DNA from: SZUA-146 sp963922815 | GTDB taxonomy: Bacteria > Pseudomonadota > Gammaproteobacteria > Steroidobacterales > SZUA-146 | NCBI GenBank assembly: GCA_963922815.1 | Contig: CAWUKD010000001.1 | Location: 52,372 to 116,371, forward strand | Direction of reading: 5' to 3' | Length of the DNA: 64,000 nucleotides | Part shown: in pieces, positions 7,748 through 16,652 of the stretch | Position numbering within the stretch: position 1 is the first letter of the stretch | Layout of the letters: every line of letters begins with the position of its first letter | The notes under the pieces: generated by a model | Told to the model about the DNA's origin: nothing | The model's input: only the letters and a program-made list of their open reading frames with translations | Databases searched by the model: none | Made by a program: the position numbers and the translations under genes

Positions 7748-10234
7748 ATGTTCAAACGATTGAGTATTTTCAGCACGTCGGCACTGCTTGCCTTCGCAAT
7801 CGGCATGCCGGCCATGGGCCAGGGCCTGGAAGAGGTGGTCGTCACCGCAACCAAGCGTGAAACGACCCTTCAGGACGTGCCCGTTGCAGTAACCGTCACT
7901 GATGGTGAAACGCTGCAACAAGCACAAATCATCGATATCGGCGACCTACAGTCGATCGTACCTTCGCTGCGTATCACGCAGCTGCAAACGTCCGGTAACA
8001 CCAACTTCGTGATTCGCGGATTCGGTAACGGCGCCAACAACCCCGGCATCGAGCCCTCGGTTGGTGTGTTCATTGACGGCGTTTACCGCTCTCGCTCTTC
8101 GGGTGCGATTTCGGATCTGACCAACATCGAGCGTATCGAAGTCCTGCGTGGACCACAGAGCACACTGTTCGGCAAGAACGCATCCGCCGGTGTGATCAGC
8201 GTGATCACCAGCAAGCCGTCATTCGAGTTTGGCGGCGGCGGTGAACTCACCGTAGGCAATTTCAATACCCTGATGGGTCGCGTGAACGTCACAGGCCCTA
8301 TAAATGACAAGGTTGCTTACAGCCTGAGCGCCAGCGGCAACCAGCGCAAAGGTTACTTTGACAACCTGCAAACCGGCAACGAGTCCAACGAACGCGAGCG
8401 CTGGTCTCTGCGCGGTCAGCTCTTGTTTGAACCCACTGAAAACAGCTCCTGGCGAGTGATCGCCGATCTGGACCAGATCGATGAGTACTGCTGCGGTGTG
8501 ACCAATCTTCAGGATGGACCCACCGGCGACGTCATCCGCCTGATCGGTGGACAAGTGTTCTCGAACGACCCGTTCTCACGAGCCGGCTATTTCAACATTG
8601 ATTCGGTGAACGATATTGAGAACAGCGGTATTTCATTACAGGGCGACGTCGATTTCGATCGCTTCTCGCTGACCACCATCACCTCCGTTCGCAGTCAGGA
8701 CAAATTTGAAGTGGCTGACTCTGACTTCACCAGCGCCGACCTGATTGGCTACAACCTGCTGGAGACAGAACTGGACACGTTTACTCAGGAAGTTCGCCTG
8801 ACCTCAAACAGTGACGGCAACGTCGACTGGATGATTGGCGCTTTCTACTTTGACGAAGAAGTGAAGTTTGCCAACGATCTGGTGTTCGGTCAGGACTTCC
8901 GCGCCTATGCTGACACGCTGGCCATGGGCGGCATTAGCGGTCTCGAAGCGGCACTGATGCTGCCTGGCGGTACGTTCTCCGCACCTGGCCAGGGCACATT
9001 CGACGTTTCAGGACAGGACGATACGGCGCTATCCATTTTTGGTCAGGTTGACTGGCATATTAATGATCGCACCACGTTGACTCTCGGCCTGAACAACACG
9101 AACAACGAAAAAGACGCGTTTGTTACCTCTGTTTCTACAGACGTGTTCTCAGCGGTTAATCTGGTTGATGTCGGTTTTGCCGGACTCTTCTCAGCGCTCA
9201 CCGGTGGACAGGCCCCAACGCCTGCCAACTTTGCCGCGTTCCCGGCCCAGTTCACCCAGGCGCAGGCATTGAGTACGGTTCCGTGTTCACCAACCACCGG
9301 CCCGCTGTGTAACTCGGCGCTGGGACTTCAGCCGCTGCAGTTCATTCCGCCGTTTGTGAACTTCCCTAACGCGGTTGAATCAGGTAACTCTGATGACAGC
9401 GAAACGACCTACACGGTTCGTCTTGCGTTCGAAATCAATGACACCGTTAACATGTACGCCAGTGCCGCTACCGGTTTCAAATCGACGTCATGGAACCTGT
9501 CACGCGACTCTCGCCCGTTTGCTTCGGACATTCCAGCGCTTACAGCCGCCGGCCTGAACACACCCAACCTGCGCGCAGGTACGCGCTTCGCCGGCCCTGA
9601 AGAAGCCACCGTGTACGAAATCGGTTTAAAAGCACAGTTCGAGCGCGGCGCTGTAAACCTGGCCGTTTTCGATCAGAGCATTGAAGGCTTTCAGTCAAAC
9701 ATCTTTACCGGCACCGGTTTCGACCTGGCTAACGCCGGTGAGCAGTCCACGACTGGTCTTGAAATCGATACGGTGTTCACACCTAACGACCAGTGGAAGT
9801 TTACTTTCGCCGGCACATTCCTCGATCCAACGTATGACTCGTTCGTAAATGGCACAGGCGTCAACGGACCTGAAGATCTGACGGGTCGCGACCCTGCCGG
9901 GATTCACAAAGTGAGTCTTAACACATCGGGCACGTACTACCACGACTTCAGCAACGGCCTGGAAGGGTTTATCCGCGCTGACTATACGTACGAAGATAAA
10001 GTACAGATCGTCGAAAACGTTTCGGCCGACCTCGCGTCACGCGAAGTCAGCATGCTGAACGCCAGTTTTGGCCTGCTGTTCGACAACGGATTTGAGCTGA
10101 CGGTCTGGGGCCGCAACATCACCGATGACGAGCACCTGCTCAGCGCCTTCCCTACCGTAGTACAGACCGGTAGCTTTAGCGGCTACCCTAACCCGCCGCG
10201 AACCTACGGTCTGACCGTACGTAAGAGCTTCTAA
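7748..10234 (+). CDS. TonB-dependent outer membrane receptor
   Basis: About 828 residues starting at ATG 7748, with AGGGG eight bases upstream (a TTG just before it is not needed). A signal peptide (LLAFAIGMPAMGQ) is followed by a TonB-box-like EEVVVTATK, a plug domain with VRGFGNG and VLRGPQSTLFGKNASAGVISVIT, and a long beta-barrel ending in aromatic Phe (LTVRKSF), as outer membrane barrels do. It imports an unidentified ligand using TonB energy. The CirA/FecA-like plug without a siderophore locus fits the broad carbohydrate/lipid receptor class of marine gammaproteobacteria. It is monocistronic: a strong terminator follows within 40 bases. Confidence 0.95.
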   Translation: MFKRLSIFSTSALLAFAIGMPAMGQGLEEVVVTATKRETTLQDVPVAVTVTDGETLQQAQIIDIGDLQSIVPSLRITQLQTSGNTNFVIRGFGNGANNPGIEPSVGVFIDGVYRSRSSGAISDLTNIERIEVLRGPQSTLFGKNASAGVISVITSKPSFEFGGGGELTVGNFNTLMGRVNVTGPINDKVAYSLSASGNQRKGYFDNLQTGNESNERERWSLRGQLLFEPTENSSWRVIADLDQIDEYCCGVTNLQDGPTGDVIRLIGGQVFSNDPFSRAGYFNIDSVNDIENSGISLQGDVDFDRFSLTTITSVRSQDKFEVADSDFTSADLIGYNLLETELDTFTQEVRLTSNSDGNVDWMIGAFYFDEEVKFANDLVFGQDFRAYADTLAMGGISGLEAALMLPGGTFSAPGQGTFDVSGQDDTALSIFGQVDWHINDRTTLTLGLNNTNNEKDAFVTSVSTDVFSAVNLVDVGFAGLFSALTGGQAPTPANFAAFPAQFTQAQALSTVPCSPTTGPLCNSALGLQPLQFIPPFVNFPNAVESGNSDDSETTYTVRLAFEINDTVNMYASAATGFKSTSWNLSRDSRPFASDIPALTAAGLNTPNLRAGTRFAGPEEATVYEIGLKAQFERGAVNLAVFDQSIEGFQSNIFTGTGFDLANAGEQSTTGLEIDTVFTPNDQWKFTFAGTFLDPTYDSFVNGTGVNGPEDLTGRDPAGIHKVSLNTSGTYYHDFSNGLEGFIRADYTYEDKVQIVENVSADLASREVSMLNASFGLLFDNGFELTVWGRNITDDEHLLSAFPTVVQTGSFSGYPNPPRTYGLTVRKSF

Positions 10235-10267
10235 GACTGGCTCTAACGCAGCACCACGCAAGATCAG

Positions 10268-10296
10268 AAAAGCCGGAGTTTATCTCCGGCTTTTTT
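10268..10296 (+). terminator. Rho-independent terminator of TonB receptor
   Basis: AAAGCCGGAG, five-base loop, CTCCGGCTTT continuing into a T-run; located about 35 bases after the receptor stop codon. Confidence 0.9.
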
Positions 10297-10314
10297 GTTG
10301 GCGATTTGTGAACG

Positions 10315-11310
10315 GTGACAGGTAGACTTCACCAATTGTTCACCGCAAGTTCACCCGGGTGCGGGCAATCTGAGTATCCATCAGATTCACTCACCGGGGA
10401 GACGATCATCGACTCTTTAAGCAACCAGCAAAGGGAGACAGGCATCCACCCTTCAACCAAACGCGGCATCATAGGGATTGCCATCGCCGCCGTACTCGGC
10501 ATTCTCATCGCACTGGCCGGTAACTCAGGCAGCGTTACAGCCTTCGGCACAGGACTATTCGGCCTGTGTGTCCTGCTTGCGTTCGCGATTCAGGTGGTCG
10601 TGTTTCTGCCCTCGTTCATGGCGCAGACCGAACACTATTTTGATCTGACCGGGTCCGTGACCTATCTGTCGGTTGTCGTACTGGCGCTGGCACTAAGCCC
10701 CGTACTCGACACCCGTTCGCTGATCATTGGTGCGCTCATTGCGGTCTGGGCGATCCGACTTGGAACGTTTCTGTTTCGACGCATTAAGAAAGACGGTTCC
10801 GACAGCCGCTTTGACGAGATCAAACCCAATTTCGCCCGCTTCCTGATGGCCTGGTGCCTGCAAGGTGTCTGGGTAAGCGTCACGGCAGCGGCCGGACTTG
10901 CAGCCATCGCCAGCCAGACCAAGACCGAACTGGGCCTGATCGGCTGGGCAGGTATCGCGATCTGGCTCACCGGGTTTACGATCGAAGTCATCGCCGACTG
11001 GCAGAAGCGGCAGCATCGCGCCGAGCACCCGGGCGAGTTTATCAGCAGCGGGCTGTGGGCCTGGTCCCGACACCCGAACTACTTTGGTGAAATCGTTCTG
11101 TGGATCGGCGTCGCCATAATCGCGCTGCCGGCACTTTCCGGCTGGCAATACGCCACGCTGATTTCGCCCGTGTTCGTGTATCTGCTGCTGACTCGCGCCA
11201 GCGGCGTGCCGTTACTTGAGGCCAAGTCAGATAAACGCTGGGGAGACGACCCCGCGTACCAGCACTACAAGGAAAACACGCCGGAACTCATGATGCGAAA
11301 GCCTCGATAA
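10315..11310 (+). CDS. DUF1295 membrane protein (steroid 5-alpha-reductase-like fold)
   Basis: Up to 331 residues. About six hydrophobic segments start near residue 48, and the family signature WSRHPNYFGE lies near the C-terminal third. DUF1295 proteins are related to steroid 5-alpha-reductase/isoprenylcysteine methyltransferase-type integral membrane enzymes; the substrate is unknown. The start is doubtful: GTG 10315 has no ribosome-binding site and the first 45 residues are not membrane-like, while AGGGAG lies before an ATC codon near 10443, where the conserved part begins. A 9-bp hairpin follows the stop. No operon partner is evident. Confidence 0.8.
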   Translation: MTGRLHQLFTASSPGCGQSEYPSDSLTGETIIDSLSNQQRETGIHPSTKRGIIGIAIAAVLGILIALAGNSGSVTAFGTGLFGLCVLLAFAIQVVVFLPSFMAQTEHYFDLTGSVTYLSVVVLALALSPVLDTRSLIIGALIAVWAIRLGTFLFRRIKKDGSDSRFDEIKPNFARFLMAWCLQGVWVSVTAAAGLAAIASQTKTELGLIGWAGIAIWLTGFTIEVIADWQKRQHRAEHPGEFISSGLWAWSRHPNYFGEIVLWIGVAIIALPALSGWQYATLISPVFVYLLLTRASGVPLLEAKSDKRWGDDPAYQHYKENTPELMMRKPR

Positions 11311-11325
11311 CGATAGATTTTCAGC

Positions 11326-11355
11326 GCGGGCTGTTACCTCAGCGTGACAGCCCGC
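11326..11355 (+). terminator. Hairpin after DUF1295 gene
   Basis: Perfect 9-bp stem GCGGGCTGT / ACAGCCCGC with a 12-base loop, 15 bases after the stop. The tail TGTCTTCG is only partly T-rich, so it is a weak terminator candidate. Confidence 0.5.
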
Positions 11356-11588
11356 TGTCTTCGTGGTGCAATAGCGGAAACCCACCAGGTTACGACTATG
11401 TCACTTACCCATCACCGCGCACACGCCGCTGTTCCTCAATGCTGCAAGGGACACTTCGATTTTGCCCATGATCGGCTAACCTCGCCTTCGTCGGATATCA
11501 GGCTTTGTAGCCGGCGTCATGACGTCGGCCAGAGCTCGCGCGGCCCTGCTCCGGCCCCAGTTCCGGCTTCGGCTTCGGTTCAATCGCA

Positions 11589-12707
11589 ATGACACGCCCA
11601 CAGGATGTCACCCAGCCGCTGGCAGGACTGCGTGTACTGGACCTGTCGCGCGTACTGGCCGGCCCGTTTGCGGCGCAAATGCTCGGCGACCTTGGTGCAG
11701 ATGTCATCAAGGTTGAGCATCCCGACCGCGGGGACGACACGCGCCGATGGGGCCCACCGTTCGTACCAAACAACGCAGGCGAGCGCGGTAACGCCGCGTA
11801 TTTTTACTGCGCGAACCGCAACAAAACCTTTAAAGGCATCGACTTCAAAACCGCCGAAGGCCAGCAGCGTATTCGGCGCATGGTCACTGACGTCGACATA
11901 CTTATCGAAAACTACAAAGTCGACACGCTGAAGGAGTACGGCCTCGACTATGCGTCGCTTAAAGCAATCAATCCCGGTCTGATTTACTGCTCGATAACCG
12001 GGTTTGGCCAGACCGGACCCTATCGGAACCGGCCCGGATACGATTTTATTATTCAGGGCATGTCGGGACTCATGAGCATCACCGGAAAACCCGATGACCA
12101 ACCGGGCGGCGGCCCGCTGCGAGCCGGTATCGCCGTCGCCGACCTGTCGGCCGGACTGCACGCCGTTACCGGCATCCTATCGGCACTGCATGCGCGCCTC
12201 TCAACTCAACAAGGCTGCCACATCGATATCTCGCTGCTGGATACGCAGGTGTCAATGCTTACTCACCACGCCAGCAACTACCTCAACGGCGGCGGCGTAC
12301 CTGCTCGAATTGGCAACACGCACCCGAACATTGTGCCGTACCAGGTGTTTGATACCGCCGATGCGCCGATCATTGTTGCCGTAGGCAACGACCAGCAGTA
12401 CGGAAAACTCTGCAGCGCGATGGGCCAACCTGAATTAGCCACAGACAGTCGGTTTGCCCACAACCACGATCGCGTTACCCATCGAGAGACACTCGTTGGA
12501 ATCCTGCAGGATATTCTGAAAACACAGACCGCTGATCACTGGCTGGATTTGCTGATCAGCGCCGACGTGCCGGCGGGCCCGGTTAACAATTTGCAGCAGG
12601 TGTTTGAAGATCCTCAGCTGGTGTCCCGGCAGATGTGTCTGGAATTCGATACCGAAGACACCAGCGGCGTTCGAGCGGCCGCCAATCCGATTGTGTTTAC
12701 CAGGTAA
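11589..12707 (+). CDS. CaiB/BaiF family CoA-transferase, short C-terminus
   Basis: 372 residues of a class III CoA-transferase: LAGLRVLDLSRVLAGPFAAQMLGDLGADVIKVE at the N-terminus, the catalytic-Asp region (RNKTFKGIDFK and the following VDILIENYK strand), GYDFIIQGMSGLM, and C-terminal VPAGPVNNLQQVFEDPQL. The class moves CoA between carboxylates; a carnitine, gamma-butyrobetaine or dicarboxylate substrate cannot be chosen from sequence. The protein stops at AAANPIVFTR, about 25 residues before where relatives end with a P-x-LG-x-H motif. I could not find that motif in other frames downstream, so the end may be truly truncated. Convergent with the patatin gene. Confidence 0.88.
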   Translation: MTRPQDVTQPLAGLRVLDLSRVLAGPFAAQMLGDLGADVIKVEHPDRGDDTRRWGPPFVPNNAGERGNAAYFYCANRNKTFKGIDFKTAEGQQRIRRMVTDVDILIENYKVDTLKEYGLDYASLKAINPGLIYCSITGFGQTGPYRNRPGYDFIIQGMSGLMSITGKPDDQPGGGPLRAGIAVADLSAGLHAVTGILSALHARLSTQQGCHIDISLLDTQVSMLTHHASNYLNGGGVPARIGNTHPNIVPYQVFDTADAPIIVAVGNDQQYGKLCSAMGQPELATDSRFAHNHDRVTHRETLVGILQDILKTQTADHWLDLLISADVPAGPVNNLQQVFEDPQLVSRQMCLEFDTEDTSGVRAAANPIVFTR

Positions 12708-12807
12708 ACTTCCCGGGGAATCTTGCCGGGTGAGCCATTCGCGAATGACTCATGCAGGGTCGGTCGTGTTGACGGGAGAATCAGCACTTCGAGAGTACTG
12801 ACCGCGA

Positions 12808-14295
12808 TTACTTCACGGCGACGAGTCGCGGCCCTGGCAGCTTGTGGCTTGTACGCAAAGCGCGGCGATCATAATCAGCCACAATCTCCTGAAGAGCTTT
12901 GCTGATCTTCGTGCAGTTGCGGATCATTTCAATTTTCGGATACGTGGCCTGCTGCCCTTCGGTGATCAGGCTCATGAGTTCTTTTTCAGTCAGCCGGGTC
13001 AGCAGTCGCATCGGATTGAACCAGCGCGAGCGCGGGGTAATCGTAATGTCGCCGGTGTATTCCTGCGTCGCTATCGAGTAAAAACTGCGATACAGATACT
13101 CAATGGAAGGAAACGAACGAACCATCTTGTGAGTCATCGGCTGGGTAGCGCGCAGCCATTCCTGATAGCTTCTGAAAGCGGCATTAACGCCCGTGGACCA
13201 CAGATTCTGCCTCGCTTTCGGATCCTGCAGGAACCACAGCACGTGCGGGTTAACCTGGCTGGCAATATAGTGATTGGTACCGTAAAGACGTGACAGTCGC
13301 TTAACCGGCATGTCCTGACTCATCGACCCGTCAATCCATTTGCGCGATGGCAAATACGGACGACGTTTTCCGGTGCTCACGCTTTTCGCATCCAGCGTGA
13401 CGGCCGGAAATACGCCCGGTATGGCGCACGACGCCATGACCGCTTTGCGCACGTAGACATTCGGAGAAGTAATCGCATTGAGCAGTCGGGATGTCTGATG
13501 CTGTTCGTAAGGAGCCACCGACACATTGATCCATCGGCCGCTGATTTCAAACGCTTCAGCGAAAGTCACGTCGGGCAACATCCGTTCGAGCACACCCTCG
13601 AGATCACGAACGTCAAGACGAGGCGCCACAAAGGGCAGCAGGTTTTGCATCCAGCTGGCTTCGGTTTTTGCTTCAATGACCAGGTTGGATGGCTCGAAAA
13701 AGTAGTGCAGCTCATCATCGCTGTGCGTGCCCAACACGGCGGCAACCAGAGACCCGCCGCTGGAGCCTGAAATCACGGACGGCAATACAGACTCGTCGCT
13801 AAGCGCTTTGGCCACGCCCACGTGAAAATGGGACAGCGTTGCGCCACCGCTGAGCATTAACCCTGACTGGCCAAAGCAGTGGCTCGCCCGATGAAAAAAC
13901 TCGAGTCGCTCGGTAAAACTGATGGTGCGGGATCGCGTTGTGGCCAAATGCTGGAGCGCGGTGACCTGCTCATCGATGTAGTCGCTGATCAGGTCCTTGG
14001 TACCAAACTTCGCCTGACGATACAGCTTGCTGCTGCCCATGCCGCCGATGTTGCCGTGAATGCCCTGATTAAGCGTATACAACAAACCGCGATGATCGTT
14101 GGCCTTGCGTAAGGCACGAAGCTCATCCAGACGCTGCTGAATAGCTCGATAGTCATACATTGGAGACTGGGCTTTTTTGCGCCAGGCTGCTTTGCCTGTG
14201 GCAATATCATGCGCCTTGGCGGCCTTTACCCAGGCAGAGTAAGAAGGCGCATCGCGCATTTGAAGGAGAAGTTTGTTCTTACTGACTAATGGCAT
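12808..14295 (-). CDS. Patatin-like phospholipase with DUF3336 domain
   Basis: 495 residues. An N-terminal DUF3336 helical domain (about 1-130) precedes a patatin core. The oxyanion-type glycine loop LSGGATLSHFHVG (148-160) leads to the nucleophile elbow GSSGG with Ser179, and the catalytic Asp follows in WIDGS near residue 317. This architecture is that of yeast Tgl3/4/5 and plant SDP1 triacylglycerol lipases and of many proteobacterial homologues. It likely hydrolyses neutral lipid or lysophospholipid in the cytoplasm or at lipid bodies; the wax ester/triacylglycerol synthase at 36 kb gives it a plausible substrate (inference). Confidence 0.92.
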   Translation of the reverse strand: MPLVSKNKLLLQMRDAPSYSAWVKAAKAHDIATGKAAWRKKAQSPMYDYRAIQQRLDELRALRKANDHRGLLYTLNQGIHGNIGGMGSSKLYRQAKFGTKDLISDYIDEQVTALQHLATTRSRTISFTERLEFFHRASHCFGQSGLMLSGGATLSHFHVGVAKALSDESVLPSVISGSSGGSLVAAVLGTHSDDELHYFFEPSNLVIEAKTEASWMQNLLPFVAPRLDVRDLEGVLERMLPDVTFAEAFEISGRWINVSVAPYEQHQTSRLLNAITSPNVYVRKAVMASCAIPGVFPAVTLDAKSVSTGKRRPYLPSRKWIDGSMSQDMPVKRLSRLYGTNHYIASQVNPHVLWFLQDPKARQNLWSTGVNAAFRSYQEWLRATQPMTHKMVRSFPSIEYLYRSFYSIATQEYTGDITITPRSRWFNPMRLLTRLTEKELMSLITEGQQATYPKIEMIRNCTKISKALQEIVADYDRRALRTSHKLPGPRLVAVK

Positions 14296-14540
14296 AGGCG
14301 GTGTGTGTTCTCATCTGGGTGTTCATTACAGGCACGGCCTTGTGCGCTTGCAGCATTATACCCACAGCTCGGCCTCGCAGACCAGAGCAAAGATTATGTC
14401 TAACCTGCGGGTTTTCTATGAATAACAACAAGTTGGGATATATGCGTAGCATTTTTTAACCGCCCCATCGCCTGATTAAGTCCTGCATGACCCCCGACTG
14501 ACCGGATTCCAGCCGTCACGCGGGATGAATCTCATGCGAA

Positions 14541-14575
14541 AAATGTTGCCCGGTGCATACCGGTATACTCCCGCC
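14541..14575 (+). promoter_or_regulatory. Possible promoter for a leaderless TSUP transcript
   Basis: TATACT at 14564-14569 is a good -10 box whose expected transcription start coincides with ATG 14576. No convincing -35 box is at the right spacing, so this is tentative. Confidence 0.3.
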
Positions 14576-15319
14576 ATGCAGGATCTCACCACACTGTCGT
14601 TAGGCATAATGATCGTCGCCGCGTTCCTTACCGGCGTTCTTCACGGTGCCGTTGGCCTGGCCGGCGGCGTGCTGATGGCCCTCGTGCTGACCCACTTCGT
14701 CGGCCTGAAAGTTGCCATTCCGATCATGACCTGCGCCCTGCTGTTCAGTCACGGCAGTCGGGTGTTTCTGTTTCGACGAGATACGGAATGGCATACGGCG
14801 GCCTGGGTACTCGCCTTCGGGCTTCCGACGATCGCGTTCGGCGCGTGGATCTTCACGCGCATCAGCGAACAAACGGTGGCCGTGATTTTTGCCGTGTTTC
14901 TTTTGACGTCGCTACCCGTCAAACGCTGGGCCAGAACCCACAAACTGACCACGACCCGCCCGCTGCTCGCCGGAGCCAGCGCCGTCTGGGGTGTTCTTGC
15001 AGGCAACGTGATCGGACCCGGCTTTTTCCTTGCCCCGTTTCTGCAAGGCACCAACATGAATCGGCTCGCGTTTGTCGGCACGATGGCCACCATTACGCTC
15101 GCCATGAACGCGACCAAACTGATGGTGTTCAGCTCGAACCAGCTAATGGACGCGCAGGCGTTCGCACTGGGCGTGATGATTGGCGTCGCCACGATACCGG
15201 GAAACTGGGTGGGCAAGCGACTGCTTCACCGGATGACGGACGGTCATCATGGGTGGGTGATCGACGTGTTCACGCTGCTGATGATTGCGAACTTTGTCTA
15301 CATCGCACTGACGGCCTGA
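14576..15319 (+). CDS. TSUP (TauE/SafE) family permease
   Basis: About 247 residues with seven to eight hydrophobic segments and the glycine-rich repeats of the family (GVLHGAVGLAGGVLMAL in the N-half; AGNVIGPGFFLAPFL in the C-half). Members export sulfite, sulfolactate, sulfonates or other organic anions across the inner membrane. Given the sulfur-assimilation genes in the window a sulfur anion is an attractive but unproven substrate. I chose ATG 14576 because the hydrophobic domain begins there; ATG 14525 would add 17 non-hydrophobic residues and has no better ribosome-binding site. Transcribed alone, divergent from the patatin gene. Confidence 0.85.
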   Translation: MQDLTTLSLGIMIVAAFLTGVLHGAVGLAGGVLMALVLTHFVGLKVAIPIMTCALLFSHGSRVFLFRRDTEWHTAAWVLAFGLPTIAFGAWIFTRISEQTVAVIFAVFLLTSLPVKRWARTHKLTTTRPLLAGASAVWGVLAGNVIGPGFFLAPFLQGTNMNRLAFVGTMATITLAMNATKLMVFSSNQLMDAQAFALGVMIGVATIPGNWVGKRLLHRMTDGHHGWVIDVFTLLMIANFVYIALTA

Positions 15320-15366
15320 CCATCTCGCCAGCTCCAGATCGAAGTCAGCGGTAATCCGGGAAAAAA

Positions 15367-15395
15367 TTGCCCTTGCCCTTGCCCTTGCCCTTGCC
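15367..15395. repeat. Hexanucleotide tandem repeat (TTGCCC)n
   Basis: Four exact copies of TTGCCC plus a partial fifth, between two convergent genes. A degenerate GGTGATTGGT-type repeat follows to about 15430. Confidence 0.85.
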
Positions 15396-15460
15396 GATTG
15401 GTGATTGGTAACAGGTGACTGGTGGCCAGTAGTTAGAGTCGACGGACTAACGGTCTGCGG

Positions 15461-16576
15461 TTATCGCAAATCCAGACGAACGCCTTCCCGTGCCACGTTG
15501 TATCCGGCCGCTTCAACCAGGCGGGTTTCCTCGCTGTCAGCCCTCAGCAGAGGGTTGGTATGGTTCATGTGAATAAACCACACCTTGTTTCGCTCGCTCT
15601 GGTCCAGGTCATCCAGCAGCGCCATGCTTTCGCTGACAAACGGATGCGGAATTTTCGACATGTCTCTGCCCGGCAGTTCACCGTCGGCAAAAAACGCTGC
15701 ATCGATCAGCGCATAGTCTGTCGCGGCTACAACGGCGGTCAGACGTTCATCCCACTGATTCCATTTGTCGATATCGGGAATAAATACAGCGCTTTTCCCG
15801 GAACCTTCAATACGATAGCCAGCGGTTTCCGAAAACTCGTCCCGATGCGGCACAACAAACGGCGTTACGGTGACGCCGTCGACGTTCACCGCTTGATTGT
15901 TCACCAGCTCACGCAGCGTAATATTTTCAAACTCAACCAGCTGACTCCACGGGCCATTGTTTTGCAGATAGCTCGTCATGCGTGGCATGGCATACACCGG
16001 CACCTGGCGCGCGCCCATGGCTTCGTGTCCGAAGAACATCAGACCCGCGTAGTGCCCGATGTGCGCGTGCGTCACGAACACGCCCGAGAGCGGGTGGGAT
16101 GACGAAGGCGCCTCCTGCTCCAGTCGGTATAGCTGCGAGGGTAAATCAGGCGTCGCTTCGAACAGATATTTGCCGTTAGCCGTTATCAGACCAAGCGATA
16201 CGGCACCACGCTGACCGCCCGGGGTTTCCCAGCCTGGAAGACAATGCGGCTGGTAGCAGCCCGCCTGGGGATAACCGGCGTCCTGCACGACGCCGAGGAT
16301 ATAAAGATACTGCGTGAGCGTATGCGGTACCGCCTCGCTGCCAGCGACGGCCGGCGTGTGAAACGAATCCGGTGCCGCGCCGGGCAAGCCTCTCTCGCCG
16401 GATCCTGCATCCGACGGTGAGCTGACTATCACACCGGGTCCGGCCGTTCTGAAACCCTTTACAAACCCGGCAAGACCGGATATCACCGCTACGACTATCA
16501 GCAACCAGACGCTTGCCTTGCCAGCGGCAGGTAAACCGACGTTACGCGCGCGAACCTTCCTCCCGGAACGTTGCAT
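15461..16576 (-). CDS. PqqB-like MBL-fold hydrolase, membrane-anchored
   Basis: 371 residues. One transmembrane anchor (about 22-40) and a low-complexity linker are followed by a metallo-beta-lactamase fold. The segment GVVQDAGYPQAGCYQPHC resembles the start of PqqB, and THAHIGHYAG (His170, His172, His175) is the PqqB-type variant of HxHxDH, where Asp is replaced. Further metal ligands are suggested by VVPHRDE, FIPDID and HMNHTNP. PqqB itself acts in PQQ biosynthesis, but no pqqACDE is present and the N-terminal anchor differs from PqqB, so this is one of the periplasm-facing PqqB-like hydrolases of unknown substrate. Confidence 0.85.
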   Translation of the reverse strand: MQRSGRKVRARNVGLPAAGKASVWLLIVVAVISGLAGFVKGFRTAGPGVIVSSPSDAGSGERGLPGAAPDSFHTPAVAGSEAVPHTLTQYLYILGVVQDAGYPQAGCYQPHCLPGWETPGGQRGAVSLGLITANGKYLFEATPDLPSQLYRLEQEAPSSSHPLSGVFVTHAHIGHYAGLMFFGHEAMGARQVPVYAMPRMTSYLQNNGPWSQLVEFENITLRELVNNQAVNVDGVTVTPFVVPHRDEFSETAGYRIEGSGKSAVFIPDIDKWNQWDERLTAVVAATDYALIDAAFFADGELPGRDMSKIPHPFVSESMALLDDLDQSERNKVWFIHMNHTNPLLRADSEETRLVEAAGYNVAREGVRLDLR

Positions 16577-16652
16577 AGTGTCCTCCGATTAAAGCTCTAA
16601 AACAGCGCGTGCGAGTCCGCCAGGCGCCTGCTACGTCACCGACAATAGTCGA

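Noticed and set aside
15367..15430. Short repeats considered as a CRISPR or integration site
   Set aside because: Six-base units without spacers, no cas genes, no integrase or flanking duplication.
15461..16576. Annotation as PqqB of PQQ biosynthesis
   Set aside because: N-terminal membrane anchor and linker are foreign to PqqB and no other pqq gene is present in the window.
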